64,000 bases of DNA from an uncultured Collinsella sp. (GTDB taxonomy: Bacteria > Actinomycetota > Coriobacteriia > Coriobacteriales > Coriobacteriaceae). The stretch spans positions 62,001 to 126,000 of the forward strand of contig CAKUON010000006.1 in NCBI GenBank assembly GCA_934668875.1, in the 5' to 3' direction. A model generated the notes under the pieces. The model ran no database searches. It saw only the letters and a program-made list of their open reading frames with translations, and was not told where the DNA came from. Shown here piece by piece: positions 52,308 through 61,858 of the stretch. The position numbers were made by a program, and so were the translations under genes. Numbering within the stretch: position 1 is the stretch's first letter; each line of letters opens with the position of its first letter.

Positions 52308-52346
52308 AAACCACCACAAAGGGGACAGACACCTTCGTGGTGGTTT
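52308..52346. repeat. REP-like hairpin between hisB and hisH
   Basis: AAACCACCAC / GTGGTGGTTT enclose AAAGGGGACAGACACCTTC. It lies 15 bases past the hisB stop, inside the his operon, upstream of hisH. Shares the GGGGACAG core with other short repeats. Confidence 0.75.
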
Positions 52347-52361
52347 CTGCCTTTGTAGCGG

Positions 52362-52949
52362 TTACAGTGAGCCCTTGGTGCTAGGGATGCCCTGCACGCG
52401 GGGATCGAGCTCGCAGGCGTGGCGCATCGTGCGGCCCACGGCCTTAAAGGCGGCCTCGATAATGTGATGCGAGTTACCGCCCGCCAGCTCGCGCACATGC
52501 AGCGTGAGCTTGGCGTCGCGCGCAAAGGCGTAGAAGAACTCGACGGCCAGCTCGGTATCAAAGCTGCCCACGCGCTCGGTGGGCACGGGCAGCTCGCAGT
52601 AGGCCTGCCCGCGGCCCGAAATATCAACAGCAGCCATCACAAGCGTCTCGTCCATGGCGATCGCCGCGTCGGCAAAGCGCGTAATGCCCGCCTTGTCGCC
52701 CAGCGCCTGACAAAACGCCTCGCCCAGCACAATACCCGTGTCCTCGACGGTGTGGTGCGCATCGATCTCCACGTCGCCCACCGCGTGCACCGTCAGATCG
52801 AACAGACCATGGCGGCCAAAGGCGTTGAGCATGTGGTCGAAAAACGGCACGCCGGTCGAGATATCGCACACACCGGATCCATCCAGGTCGAGCTTGACGA
52901 CAATGTCGGTCTCGCCCGTCTTGCGGGTTACCTCGGCATAGCGGTCCAT
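52362..52949 (-). CDS. hisB: Imidazoleglycerol-phosphate dehydratase
   Basis: Sixth step of histidine synthesis. 195 residues, monofunctional. The duplicated metal motifs are DAHHTVEDTGIVLGEA and NSHHIIEAAFKAVGR. The ATG directly follows the hisC stop (TAG-ATG) and has GGAGGAG. Confidence 0.96.
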   Translation of the reverse strand: MDRYAEVTRKTGETDIVVKLDLDGSGVCDISTGVPFFDHMLNAFGRHGLFDLTVHAVGDVEIDAHHTVEDTGIVLGEAFCQALGDKAGITRFADAAIAMDETLVMAAVDISGRGQAYCELPVPTERVGSFDTELAVEFFYAFARDAKLTLHVRELAGGNSHHIIEAAFKAVGRTMRHACELDPRVQGIPSTKGSL

Positions 52950-54065
52950 CTACATCTCCTCCTTCACCAGCGCGGCAAACGCGGCCAGCACCTCGTCGTT
53001 TTCCTGCGGGGTGCCCACGGTAATGCGCAGGCAGTCCGCGAGCCCCGGCGCGTAGCTAAAGTCGCGCACCAGAATCGAATACTCGTCGCGCAGACGCTCG
53101 CGCACGCGCGTGGCATGCGGCGTGCGCGCGAGCACAAAATTCGCCGCGCTCGGCCATACCTCCACGGGCAGGCCCTCGGCAGCCATTGCGCGTAGGGCGC
53201 ACAGCTCGCGCTCGCGCTCGGATGCAACCTGCGCCACCACGGGCGCGTATGCATCGCGGGCACGCACGCAGGCAAGCGCTGCGGCCTGGCTCAGCACGTT
53301 GACCGAGTAGATCTGGCGAATCGCCGCGAACACGTCGATGACCTCGGACGCCGCGATCACATAGCCCAGGCGTGTGCCGGCGGCGCCAAACGCCTTGGAC
53401 AGCGTATGCAGAATCACCAGGTTGGGATGCTCGGCGATAAGTCCCTGCGCCGTGGTGGCCGCGCCAAACGAATCGTCGGCAAACTCAACGTAGGCCTCGT
53501 CGACCATCACCATGCCGGGGCACGCATCGCACAGGGCAGCGACAAAGTCGAGCGGCGCCACATCGCCCGTGGGATTGTTGGGCGAGGTCACGATCGCCAG
53601 GTTGCACTCGGGTGCGGCCGCGAGCACAGCTGCCTGGTCGAGCTCAAAGGTCGCGGGGTCGCGCCACACGTCGCGCACCTCGGTCTGGCACAGCGACGCA
53701 AAGAACGCATACTCGCTAAAGCACGGCGGGCAGTTGAGCAGGGTCCGCCCCGCGCCGCCAAACGCCAGCAGGTAGTTATAGAGCAGTTCGTCGCCACCGT
53801 TGCCCACGCAGATATTCTCGCGCGTCACGCCATGCCAGGCGGCTAGCTCGTCGCGCAGGTCGTTAGACATGGGATCGGGATAGCGGTTGAGCGGCGTGGC
53901 AGCCAGGGCGGCGTCGACCGCCTCGCGCACGCCGGCCGGCACGGGATAGGTGTTCTCGTTGGCCGAAAGGTTGATGCGCGTGGGCGTAAAGTTGGGATCA
54001 TAGGGCTCAATGCCTGCCAGATAGGGCTGGACGAGCTCCTTCATGCGCGGCGTGAGTTCGGCCAT
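52950..54065 (-). CDS. hisC: Histidinol-phosphate aminotransferase
   Basis: PLP enzyme converting imidazole acetol-phosphate and glutamate to histidinol-phosphate. The PLP lysine lies in HTLSKAFGAAGTRLGY; ANENTYPVPAGV, SPNNPTGDVAPL and VDEAYVEFA are family motifs. 371 residues from the ATG at 54065, which has GGGGAGG; the hisD stop ends two bases before. Confidence 0.95.
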   Translation of the reverse strand: MAELTPRMKELVQPYLAGIEPYDPNFTPTRINLSANENTYPVPAGVREAVDAALAATPLNRYPDPMSNDLRDELAAWHGVTRENICVGNGGDELLYNYLLAFGGAGRTLLNCPPCFSEYAFFASLCQTEVRDVWRDPATFELDQAAVLAAAPECNLAIVTSPNNPTGDVAPLDFVAALCDACPGMVMVDEAYVEFADDSFGAATTAQGLIAEHPNLVILHTLSKAFGAAGTRLGYVIAASEVIDVFAAIRQIYSVNVLSQAAALACVRARDAYAPVVAQVASERERELCALRAMAAEGLPVEVWPSAANFVLARTPHATRVRERLRDEYSILVRDFSYAPGLADCLRITVGTPQENDEVLAAFAALVKEEM

Positions 54066-54066
54066 A

Positions 54067-55506
54067 TTAGGCCTCCCCACCGGTCACACCGGCGCCATCC
54101 GCGCCCGCAGTCGCCGTCAGGTCCACGCCCTCGGCAACCGTCGCCACGGCGTCGCCCGGCCAGGCGACCTTGGTCAGGTCGGCCGCGGCCAGCGACTCGG
54201 CACTCACGGCATCCTCGCCCTGTTCCAGCACACGGCGACGAAGAGCGGCGGAAAGTGCGTGCGCCCATAGACCCTCGGCCTCGGCCAGACGCTGCGTAGC
54301 AGGAGCGTCGGAAAGCAGGCCTTCGGGCGTATAGCAAATGACGCTCGAGCGCTTAACGAACTCTTCCACCGAAAGCGGGTTGGAGAACAGGGCCGTGCCG
54401 CCGGTCGGCAGCGTGTGATTGGGGCCAGCGACGTAATCGCCGAGCGGCTCGGAGCTCCAAGCGCCCACAAAGATGGCGCCGGCGTTGCGAATACCGCCGA
54501 GCAGGCCCATCGCGTCCTTGCAGTGCAGCTCAAGGTGCTCGGGCGCCACGGTGTTCACGGCCTCGACGGCGGCAGCCATGTCGGCGGCAACCACGATGGT
54601 GCCCTCGTTATCGAGCGAGGCGCGCGTGATCTCGGCGCGCGGGGACTGCGCCACCAGGATGTCGATGCCGGCCTCGACCTCGCGCGCAAACTGCTCGTCG
54701 CAGGTCACCAGATAGCAGGCTGCCAGCGGATCGTGCTCGGCCTGGGCCATCAGGTCTGCCGCGACCACCATGGGCTTGGCCGTGGCATCGGCCAGCACGC
54801 AGACCTCGGACGGGCCGGCGACCATGTCGATGCCCACATCGCCCGAAACAATCTGCTTGGCCGCAGCGACAAAGGCGTTGCCCGGGCCGGTAATCTTGTC
54901 GACACGCGGAATGGTCTCGGTGCCGTACGCCAGCGCGGCCACGGCCTGGGCGCCGCCCACCATATAGATCTCGTCCACGCCGCCGAGCTTGGCCGCGGCA
55001 AGCGTGTAGGGGCTGATCAGGCCGTCCTTTTGCGGCGGGGTCACCATGACCACGCGCCTGACGCCGGCGACCTTGGCGGGAATGGCGTTCATGAGCACGG
55101 TGGAGGGATACTGCGCGCGACCGCCCGGCACGTAGATGCCGGCCGCCGCGAGCGGGGTCACCTTAACGCCGAGCATCGTGCCATCCGGGCGCGTGGTAAA
55201 CCAGCTCTGCTCGACCTCGCGCTGGTGGAACTCGCGAATCTGACGCGCGGCCTTCTCGAGCGCGGCGACAAAGGCAGGGTCGAGGCCTTCGAGCGCGGCA
55301 TCGATCTGCTCCTGCGGCAGACGAAAGCTCTGCAGCTCGACACCGTCAAAACGCTGGCAGTAATCGCGCACCGCGGCATCGCCGTTGGCGCGCACGTTGG
55401 CCACGATATCGCGGGCGGCGTCGACGATGTTTTGCGGCAGCACGCCCTTGCGGTTGAGCTGGTTGGTGACGAGGCGCTCACCGGGAGCAAGCTTGATGGT
55501 CTTCAT
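54067..55506 (-). CDS. hisD: Histidinol dehydrogenase with C-terminal extension
   Basis: Zinc enzyme for the last two oxidations to histidine. [50 protein letters not shown] and [12 protein letters not shown] are family motifs. 479 residues from the ATG at 55506. Normal proteins end near the ALRRRV stretch; here about 45 further residues follow, rich in Ala/Val/Gly/Thr, with no recognisable fold. The extension is in frame and ends just before hisC. Confidence 0.94.
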   Translation of the reverse strand: MKTIKLAPGERLVTNQLNRKGVLPQNIVDAARDIVANVRANGDAAVRDYCQRFDGVELQSFRLPQEQIDAALEGLDPAFVAALEKAARQIREFHQREVEQSWFTTRPDGTMLGVKVTPLAAAGIYVPGGRAQYPSTVLMNAIPAKVAGVRRVVMVTPPQKDGLISPYTLAAAKLGGVDEIYMVGGAQAVAALAYGTETIPRVDKITGPGNAFVAAAKQIVSGDVGIDMVAGPSEVCVLADATAKPMVVAADLMAQAEHDPLAACYLVTCDEQFAREVEAGIDILVAQSPRAEITRASLDNEGTIVVAADMAAAVEAVNTVAPEHLELHCKDAMGLLGGIRNAGAIFVGAWSSEPLGDYVAGPNHTLPTGGTALFSNPLSVEEFVKRSSVICYTPEGLLSDAPATQRLAEAEGLWAHALSAALRRRVLEQGEDAVSAESLAAADLTKVAWPGDAVATVAEGVDLTATAGADGAGVTGGEA

Positions 55507-55611
55507 ATCGGAATCCCCTATCGGTCGAGGTTGCGTTCGAAAAACGAGAGGCCGGGCGGCGGCGCCAATCGACCCGCAGCCCGTACGTTGGGGCACCCGT
55601 GCGCGCTCGCG

Positions 55612-57327
55612 CTATTGTGCCGAGCCCGCGACGGGCTCAAAATGCTTGTCCTTCACGGCCGCGGCCAGGCGATCTGCCAGGTTGCGCACGCGCGGATCCA
55701 GGCGTGCGGCGCCCGGATTGACAAAGAAGCGGGCCGTGCAGTCCATAATGCGGCCGGTGATGACCAAGTCGTTGTCGCGCAGCGTGGCACCCGTGGCGGT
55801 AATGTCCACGATGCGATCGGTCATGCCGACGATGGGTCCCAGCTCGATGTTGCCGTGCAGCGAAACGATGTCGGCGTTCACACCGCGCTCGGCATACCAG
55901 GCACTCGCGATGCGCGGGTACTTGGTGGCCACGCGAAGCGATCCGCGACGGGCGTAGTTGCGCTCGGCCTGACCGGCGCGCCATGCGGGCTCCGCCTCAA
56001 TAAAGGTGCACAGGCCGTAGCCCAAATCGACCAGCTGCAGCAAGTTGAGGTCGGCTTCGATGAGCGAGTCCCAGCCGCAGATGCCGCAGTCGGCACCACC
56101 GCAACCCACAAAGGCGGGTGCATCGCTGGGTCGCACGATGACAAACTCGATATCGCCGACCGCGCCCTCGCCGGCACGCGTGTCGCGACCGCGCACGATC
56201 AGGTGACGGCCGGGGTCGCGCAGCTCAGAGACGTCCAGACCCGCGGCCTCGAGCACGTCGAGCGTGTCGGCCTTAAGCGAGCCCTTGGGCACGGCGATGC
56301 GCAGCGGGCCCTCGGCGCCACGACCCACGGCGTGGTCGCCATCGGAAGCGGCATCCTCGGCCGAGGTGCGCGCGGCCTCCAGGCGCTCGAGCGAAAAGGC
56401 GAAGCCCGCCGCCGGCACCTCGATACCGGCGCCAAATGCGCCGGTAAAGATGGAGTCATAGCGTCCGCCCGAACCGACCGGATCGGGCAAGCCGCCGGCA
56501 TAGGCCTTAAAGACCAGGCCCGTGTAGTAATCGAACGAGTTCATGATGGAGAAGTCGAACGACAGCACCTGGGCGTCCTCGGGTGCCAGGCCCTCGACCA
56601 GGGCACGCAGCTCGCGCGTCAGCGGCGCGACGATACCGGCGGCCTCCAGCAGCGCGTCCACGCGGTCGAGTACCTCGGCACCGCCGTGCAGACGCGGCAA
56701 CTCGCTAATGGCGGCCTTGACGGCATCGGACTCGGCGCTTGCCGCCACGCGGGCATCGAGGCCCACAAAGTCGTTGGCGTGCACGCAGCGCAGGGCCTCG
56801 GCAGCCAGCTCACGATCCTCGCATACCGCGAGCAATTCCTTAAAAGGACGCACGCTGCCTGCGATGATGCGCGCATCGGGAAGTGCCAGCTCACGCACGG
56901 CCTCGGCGACCAGCGAGACAATCTCGACATCGCCCGCGGTATCGCCCGCACCGATAAGCTCAAAGCCCAGCTGTGTAAACTGGCGCGAGCCACCGGCGTT
57001 GCGCTGGCACTCGCGAACCACCGGCGCCTCATAGCGCAGGCGCAGGGGCAGGTCGGCCGCGCGCATGCGGGTCGAAACCAGGCGCACGATCGGTAGTGTG
57101 TTGTCGGGGCGGACCACCAACAGACGCCCGTCGTCGTCAAAGAGCTTAAACGGCGTGTCCGCGATGCGGCCGCCTTCCTCAAGCGAACCCTTGTCCTCGA
57201 GCAGCGGCGTCTCGACCGGAAGGTAATGATGCTCCCTGAAGCAGCCCTTCACCGTCAGCGCAATCTCCTCGCGCGCCTGAGCCTCCTCGGGCAATATGTC
57301 CCGGAATCCCCACGGTGTGGCCGTCAT
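55612..57327 (-). CDS. hisZG: Fused HisZ-HisG: ATP phosphoribosyltransferase regulatory and catalytic subunits in one protein
   Basis: First and feedback-regulated step of histidine synthesis. About residues 1-340 are HisZ, a class II aminoacyl-tRNA synthetase-like domain (MTATPWGFRDILPEEA, QLGFELIGAGD, GGRYDSIFTGAFG). About 342-571 are short-form HisG: LRIAVPKGSLKADTL, GICGWDSLIEAD, VATKYPRIA, and the PRPP loop DITATGATLRDNDL. The long HisG C-terminal ACT-like domain is absent, as expected for the HisZ-dependent type. The two are normally separate genes. GAGGAGG precedes the ATG. Confidence 0.9.
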   Translation of the reverse strand: MTATPWGFRDILPEEAQAREEIALTVKGCFREHHYLPVETPLLEDKGSLEEGGRIADTPFKLFDDDGRLLVVRPDNTLPIVRLVSTRMRAADLPLRLRYEAPVVRECQRNAGGSRQFTQLGFELIGAGDTAGDVEIVSLVAEAVRELALPDARIIAGSVRPFKELLAVCEDRELAAEALRCVHANDFVGLDARVAASAESDAVKAAISELPRLHGGAEVLDRVDALLEAAGIVAPLTRELRALVEGLAPEDAQVLSFDFSIMNSFDYYTGLVFKAYAGGLPDPVGSGGRYDSIFTGAFGAGIEVPAAGFAFSLERLEAARTSAEDAASDGDHAVGRGAEGPLRIAVPKGSLKADTLDVLEAAGLDVSELRDPGRHLIVRGRDTRAGEGAVGDIEFVIVRPSDAPAFVGCGGADCGICGWDSLIEADLNLLQLVDLGYGLCTFIEAEPAWRAGQAERNYARRGSLRVATKYPRIASAWYAERGVNADIVSLHGNIELGPIVGMTDRIVDITATGATLRDNDLVITGRIMDCTARFFVNPGAARLDPRVRNLADRLAAAVKDKHFEPVAGSAQ

Positions 57328-57866
57328 CTGGTGAGCCTCCTCATGCTGTGTTTCATATAGAGCAGAAGACCGGCATAGCTCCGCCGGTCTTCTGGGTACT
57401 TTAGCATACTAGAGTGCTTGCGGGGAGAATCGTCTCCCACGGCTCACAGCGTATTCATTTGGAAACATTGGAGCGGATTGCCCGCAGCCCGCCTCTACAG
57501 CGAAGGGCATCGACAGTCCATCCGAAAAAACGTCCGAGCTCCCGCTCGCTCAGCGGAAGAACATACGGACGAGGGCCGGGGAGGCATGCTTTGTTTTGAG
57601 AAGTGGGCTTCGCGAACTTCTCAAAACAAAGCATGCCTCCCCGGCCCCGGCAATGTAATATTGGCTGACCAAAGGAAGATGCGCAGCCCCAAGGCCGCAA
57701 CAGCAAAGCCCCCATTACATAAAAAAATATCAGCCCCCGCATATCGAAACGGTCGAGAGGGCCTTGCCCGGCGGGGCGGCCTTGCTCCGGGAAGTTCGCG
57801 AAGCCCACTTCCCGGAGCAAGGCCGCCCCGCCGGGCAAGGCCCCAGCGCGAGACCGTCCCGGATGC
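57328..57866. other. 539-base gap upstream of the his operon
   Basis: 57328-57410 is the probable his promoter and leader. 57411-57568 shows nothing I recognise. 57569-57871 is family C copy 1. Frames open here are inside the hairpins and are not genes. Confidence 0.5.
57364..57393 (-). promoter_or_regulatory. Leader hairpin upstream of hisZG
   Basis: AGAAGACCGGC / GCCGGTCTTCT, 11 bp and perfect, about 40 bases before the hisZG ATG. A TATGCT box (57408-57403, minus strand) just upstream suggests transcription begins right before the hairpin. No T-run follows and no T-box sequence is seen. Confidence 0.45.
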
Positions 57867-57871
57867 CTACC
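57569..57871 (-). repeat. Structured 3'-end element, family C, copy 1 (after AEC transporter)
   Basis: 303 bases: hairpin 1 (about 57573-57647) with a 32-bp perfect stem and loop GGGCTTCGCGA; an AT-richer linker holding AATGTAATATTGGCTGACC and CCCATTACAT; hairpin 2 (about 57759-57843) with a 37-bp perfect stem and loop TCGCGAAGCCC, the reverse complement of the first loop. It contains the AEC stop codon. Copy 2 is at 58826-59126. Confidence 0.9.
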
Positions 57872-58805
57872 CGCACAGTGTGGTTACGAGTGGGATGGTC
57901 AAAATGGAGCAGATGATCGACAAAAACGTGCACTGCATCATGGGGCGTGCGTCTTTACCGTATTGGAGGCAGTACAGCGTGCCGTTACTGCCCACGGGCA
58001 TCGCCATCTCGAGCACGAGTGTCGTGATAAACATGGGCGTCATGCCTGGCCACACACGGGCTACGGCAAGACATGCCACCGGAACGATAACCAGACGGAA
58101 CGCCACGGCGACATAGGCGCGCCAGTTGGTGAGCATTTCGAGCGGACGATACTTGGCGATAGACGAGCCCATGAGCAGCAACGCCGCCGGGGTGGTCATG
58201 GTGCCCACAATGGAGATTGAATCACCCAACACACCCCAATCGGTCCATCCCGTCAGCACGATCACGAGCACAACAAGGCTCGCGATAAGGCCGGGGTTTT
58301 TGCAACAAGCGGCAAGGTTTCGCAGTTGCTTCTTAAGACCGCTCCGTGCACCACTAAAGAGCATGACACCGACGGTGAACATAAATATGTTGAGGGGGAT
58401 GAGCGCAATCGATGCATAGAGCAGTGCCTGTTTTCCAAGCACCGCCTGAATGACCGGAAACCCGATAAAGCCGGCATTGCCAAAGAGCACTGCAAAGCGA
58501 TACGAGCACTCGGTTCCCTTGGGCACACGAAGGGCGGCGGCGACGGCAAACGCAATAACGATTGCCACCATATACATGACGACAGCGAGGCCCATAAGCG
58601 AAAACGTATCGGCAGCGCTCGGCAGCTGCACATCGTCACCCAACGCCGACGAAAGCACCAAGCACGGCAACGCCACCTGCAACAGCAGATGCGACAGCTC
58701 GCGCTCGAACTCCGCTTTCATAAACCCCAGCTTGGCGATACACCACCCCAACAAAATAGGCAGCGAAACCGTCAACATCTGAAGCGCCACACTCGTAAAG
58801 CTCAT
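57867..58805 (-). CDS. AEC-family transporter (auxin efflux carrier type permease)
   Basis: 312 residues with about ten membrane segments. The start MLTVSLPILLGWCIAKLGFM, GNAGFIGFPVIQAVLG and the C-terminal half starting TPAALLLMGSSIAKYRP match the Mem_trans/AEC family. Bacterial members carry malate, malonate or other organic anions; the substrate here is unknown. AAGGGGGAAG precedes the ATG. Both flanks carry family C elements. It lies downstream of xfp and may export fermentation acids (inference). Confidence 0.85.
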   Translation of the reverse strand: MSFTSVALQMLTVSLPILLGWCIAKLGFMKAEFERELSHLLLQVALPCLVLSSALGDDVQLPSAADTFSLMGLAVVMYMVAIVIAFAVAAALRVPKGTECSYRFAVLFGNAGFIGFPVIQAVLGKQALLYASIALIPLNIFMFTVGVMLFSGARSGLKKQLRNLAACCKNPGLIASLVVLVIVLTGWTDWGVLGDSISIVGTMTTPAALLLMGSSIAKYRPLEMLTNWRAYVAVAFRLVIVPVACLAVARVWPGMTPMFITTLVLEMAMPVGSNGTLYCLQYGKDARPMMQCTFLSIICSILTIPLVTTLCG

Positions 58806-58825
58806 GCTTCCCCCTTATCTATTCC

Positions 58826-59126
58826 ACGAGGGCCGGGGCGCCTGCTTTGTTTTGAGAAGTGGGCTTCGCGAACTTCTCAAAACAAAGCAGGCGCCCCGGC
58901 CCCGGCAATGCATTTCAGGCTGACCAAAGTTAGATATGCGGTCTCCGGGGCAGCATCAGCAAAGTCCCCATTACATAAAAAATATCAGCCCCCGCAGATC
59001 GAAACGGTCGAGAGGGCCTTGCCCGGCGGGGTGGCTTTGTCTGGGGAAGTTCGCGAAGCCCACTTCCCCAGACAAAGCCACCCCGCCGGGCAAGGCCCCA
59101 GCGCGAGACCGTCCCGGATGCCTACC
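58826..59126 (-). repeat. Structured 3'-end element, family C, copy 2 (after phosphoketolase)
   Basis: 301 bases, same orientation and layout as copy 1. Both stems differ from copy 1 at several positions, always matched by a change in the opposite arm; loops are identical. It ends exactly on the first base of the xfp stop codon. Confidence 0.9.
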
Positions 59127-61654
59127 TACTCGTTGTCGCCGGCAGTTAGCTGCGTTGCGGAGAGTGCGCCGTCGGCAGCGGTTGCAGCTGCTGCGTCGGG
59201 CCAGACCCAGTCGGTAAAGGCCGGGTGATCGTAGCCCTCATCGCACGCGAACTCGAAGGCCTCGGTGCGGAATGCCTCCCACTCATCAATCTGCTCGGCA
59301 AACTTATCGGCGTCGACCATGCGCAGCACGTCGGCGGCCAGTGCCCAGCGGTCCATGTTGTTCAGGCGCAGCATGTCGAACGGCGTTGTCGTGGAGCCTT
59401 TCTCCTCGTAGCCGTGGACGCGGAAGGCATCGTGGCCGGGGCGGTTCCAAATCAGACGGCGAATCGTGCCGGCATAGGCGTGGAACGCGAAGAGGACAGG
59501 CTTATCGCCGCAGCCGAACAGCTCAGCCCAGCGCTCGTCACTGAGAGCCTGGTCGTTCTCGCAGACGTTCTGAATCTTGAGCAGGTCGACCACGTTGACG
59601 AACCATACCTTGATGCCCAGCTCGCGCAGCATGTCGGTTGCAGCCAGGGCCTCAAGCGTCGGCACGTCACCGCAGGTGGCGACCACGACGTCGGCCTCGG
59701 CGAGCGAATCGGCGGTCGATGCCCACTCCCAGGTCGCAACGCCCTCGGCGAGCTCCGCCTTGGCCTCGTCGACCGTCTGGAAGGTCGGAGCAGGCTGCTT
59801 GCCGCAGAAGATGGCGTTGACGCAGTCAGTGGACTGGTAGACGCGCTCGGCCACGGCGAGAGCCATGTTGGCGTCGGCCGGATAGTAGGCGTTTACGATG
59901 TGCGTGTCGTTGGCCTTGTTGAGCAGCAGGTCGATAAAGCCGGGGTCCTGATGCGAGAAGCCATTGTGGTCCTGACGCCAGACGTGGCTCGACAGCAAAA
60001 TGTTAAGGCCGCTGATGGGGGCACGCCACGGAATCTCGCGCTTGGTAGCCTCGAGCCACTTGCAGTGCTGGTTGACCATGGAGTCGACCACATGGACAAA
60101 GCTCTCGTAGGAGCTCCACACGCCGGAACGGCCAGTGAGCACGTAGGCCTCGAGGAAGCCCTCGCATTGGTGCTCGGACAGCTGCTCGACGACCTTACCG
60201 GAGCCTGCCAGCAGCTCGTCGTTGGCCTCGTCCTCGTAGAAGCCGGCGTCCCACTGCTTCTTGGTCACCTTGTAGGCAGCCTGCAGGCGGTTGGACGCGG
60301 TCTCGTCGGGACCAAAGATGCGGAAGTCATCCATGTTCTTGGCCAGAACGTCGGCAGTGTACTCACCAAAGACGCGGGCGGCCTCGGTGGAGCCCCAGCC
60401 ATGACCCTTAGTTGCGACGGGGACCTCGTGGGCATGAATATCGGGCAGCTCGAGCTCGCGACGCACCTTACCGCCGTTCGCGTTGGGGTTGGCGCCGATG
60501 CGCAGCTCGCCGGTCGGCATAAAGGCCGTCACCTCGGGGCGCACCTGGCCCTCGGGCGTAAAGAGCTCCTCGGGCTTGTAGGAACGCAGCCACTCGCGCA
60601 GCACGCGGAAGTGCTCGTGGGTGTCCTTGGCACTCGCCAGCGGCACCTGATGCGCGCGCCAGGAGTCCTCGGTCTTCTTGCCGTCGATGTGCTTGGGGCA
60701 AGTCCAGCCCTTGGGCGTGCGGAACACGATCATGGGGTAGGCCGGGCGGACCACGGTCTCGCCTGAGGCGGCCTGGGCCTGTGCGACGGCCTTGATGTCG
60801 CAGATCTCGTCAAAGACCTGCTCAAACAGAGCAGCAAAACGCGCATGAATACTTGCGTGGCTCTCGTCGTCAAAGCCGGCGACAAAGAAGTGCGGCTTAT
60901 AGCCCATGCCCTCAAAGAACTTAGTGAGCTCTTCGTCGGACACGCGGGCGAGGATGGTGGGGTTGGCGATCTTGTAGCCGTTGAGGTGCAGGATCGGCAG
61001 GACGATGCCGTCGGTTGCCGGGTTCACGAGCTTGTTGGATTGCCAAGAGGTCGCGAGCGGGCCGGTCTCGGACTCGCCGTCGCCCACCACGGCCACGGCC
61101 AACAGGCTCGGGTTGTCCATGACGGCACCGTAAGCGTGGCTGAGCGTGTAGCCGAGCTCGCCGCCCTCGTGGATGGAACCGGGCGTCTCGGGCGCAAAGT
61201 GGCTCGGGATGCCGCCGGGATAAGAGAACTGGCGGAAGAACTTCTGCAGGCCTGCCTCGTCATTGGTGATGTCGGGGCGAATCTCGCGGTAGGTGCCGTC
61301 GAGCAGCGACTGAGCAGTACCGGCGGGGCCACCGTGACCAGGGCCCATCAAGAAGATAGCATTCTGGTTGTGGTCGGCGATCAGACGGTTGACGTGACCG
61401 AACAGGAAGTTGATGCCGGGCGTGGTGCCCCAGTGGCCAACCAGGCGGTGCTTAACGTCCGGACGACCGAAGTCGCGCACCTCACCGGTTTTCTCGTCGA
61501 CAAAGTCGGGGCGCATTAGCGGGTTAGAGCGAAGGTAGATCTGACCGACGGACAGATAGTTCGATGCGCGCCAATACAGGTCGACGCCCTCGAGCTCGGA
61601 AGCCGGCACCTCGTGGCCCAGCTTTTGCCACGGCGTCCCCAGTGTTTTAGCCAT
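59126..61654 (-). CDS. xfp: Xylulose-5-phosphate/fructose-6-phosphate phosphoketolase
   Basis: Thiamine-diphosphate enzyme splitting xylulose-5-P or fructose-6-P into acetyl-phosphate plus glyceraldehyde-3-P or erythrose-4-P. 842 residues, near the family's 790-830. [26 protein letters not shown], the ThDP motif [29 protein letters not shown] [30 protein letters not shown] and GKQPAP are family features. AGGGAC precedes the ATG. Upstream lie two AAAACGTTTT palindromes and a LacI gene. Confidence 0.95.
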   Translation of the reverse strand: MAKTLGTPWQKLGHEVPASELEGVDLYWRASNYLSVGQIYLRSNPLMRPDFVDEKTGEVRDFGRPDVKHRLVGHWGTTPGINFLFGHVNRLIADHNQNAIFLMGPGHGGPAGTAQSLLDGTYREIRPDITNDEAGLQKFFRQFSYPGGIPSHFAPETPGSIHEGGELGYTLSHAYGAVMDNPSLLAVAVVGDGESETGPLATSWQSNKLVNPATDGIVLPILHLNGYKIANPTILARVSDEELTKFFEGMGYKPHFFVAGFDDESHASIHARFAALFEQVFDEICDIKAVAQAQAASGETVVRPAYPMIVFRTPKGWTCPKHIDGKKTEDSWRAHQVPLASAKDTHEHFRVLREWLRSYKPEELFTPEGQVRPEVTAFMPTGELRIGANPNANGGKVRRELELPDIHAHEVPVATKGHGWGSTEAARVFGEYTADVLAKNMDDFRIFGPDETASNRLQAAYKVTKKQWDAGFYEDEANDELLAGSGKVVEQLSEHQCEGFLEAYVLTGRSGVWSSYESFVHVVDSMVNQHCKWLEATKREIPWRAPISGLNILLSSHVWRQDHNGFSHQDPGFIDLLLNKANDTHIVNAYYPADANMALAVAERVYQSTDCVNAIFCGKQPAPTFQTVDEAKAELAEGVATWEWASTADSLAEADVVVATCGDVPTLEALAATDMLRELGIKVWFVNVVDLLKIQNVCENDQALSDERWAELFGCGDKPVLFAFHAYAGTIRRLIWNRPGHDAFRVHGYEEKGSTTTPFDMLRLNNMDRWALAADVLRMVDADKFAEQIDEWEAFRTEAFEFACDEGYDHPAFTDWVWPDAAAATAADGALSATQLTAGDNE

Positions 61655-61723
61655 TGTTTATGTCCCTTCGCTGTGCGGTCGCCCTCCGATACGGCAACCT
61701 TTCGTTGGGACTAGTATATTTGC

Positions 61724-61735
61724 TAAAACGTTTTA
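61724..61735. promoter_or_regulatory. LacI-type operator 1 upstream of xfp
   Basis: Perfect palindrome TAAAACGTTTTA, 70 bases before the xfp ATG and just upstream of a -10-like TATACT (61718-61713, minus strand), so inside the promoter spacer. The central CG palindrome is the classic LacI-family operator form. Confidence 0.75.
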
Positions 61736-61745
61736 TCATGGTGAA

Positions 61746-61755
61746 AAAACGTTTT
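61746..61755. promoter_or_regulatory. LacI-type operator 2 upstream of xfp
   Basis: AAAACGTTTT, a second copy with its centre 21 bases (two helical turns) from the first, so both lie on the same face of the DNA. Confidence 0.75.
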
Positions 61756-61858
61756 ACCACCCTTATCAATCCCATCGATTAGCAAAACGCGACATTCACC
61801 TGCGGCATTGATTGTCACAGGTGCTCCACATTCGATCTCTGCAAATTGATAAACGTGT

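Noticed and set aside
54415..57096. 893-residue open frame on the plus strand
   Set aside because: Antisense shadow of hisD and hisZG.
57328..57567. T-box or histidine attenuator upstream of hisZG
   Set aside because: No T-box consensus, no His-rich leader peptide and no competing terminator were found; only one short hairpin is present.
57455..57838. 127-residue open frame inside the family C element
   Set aside because: Its sequence is made from hairpin arms and contains the same peptide-like pieces on both strands; no ribosome site.
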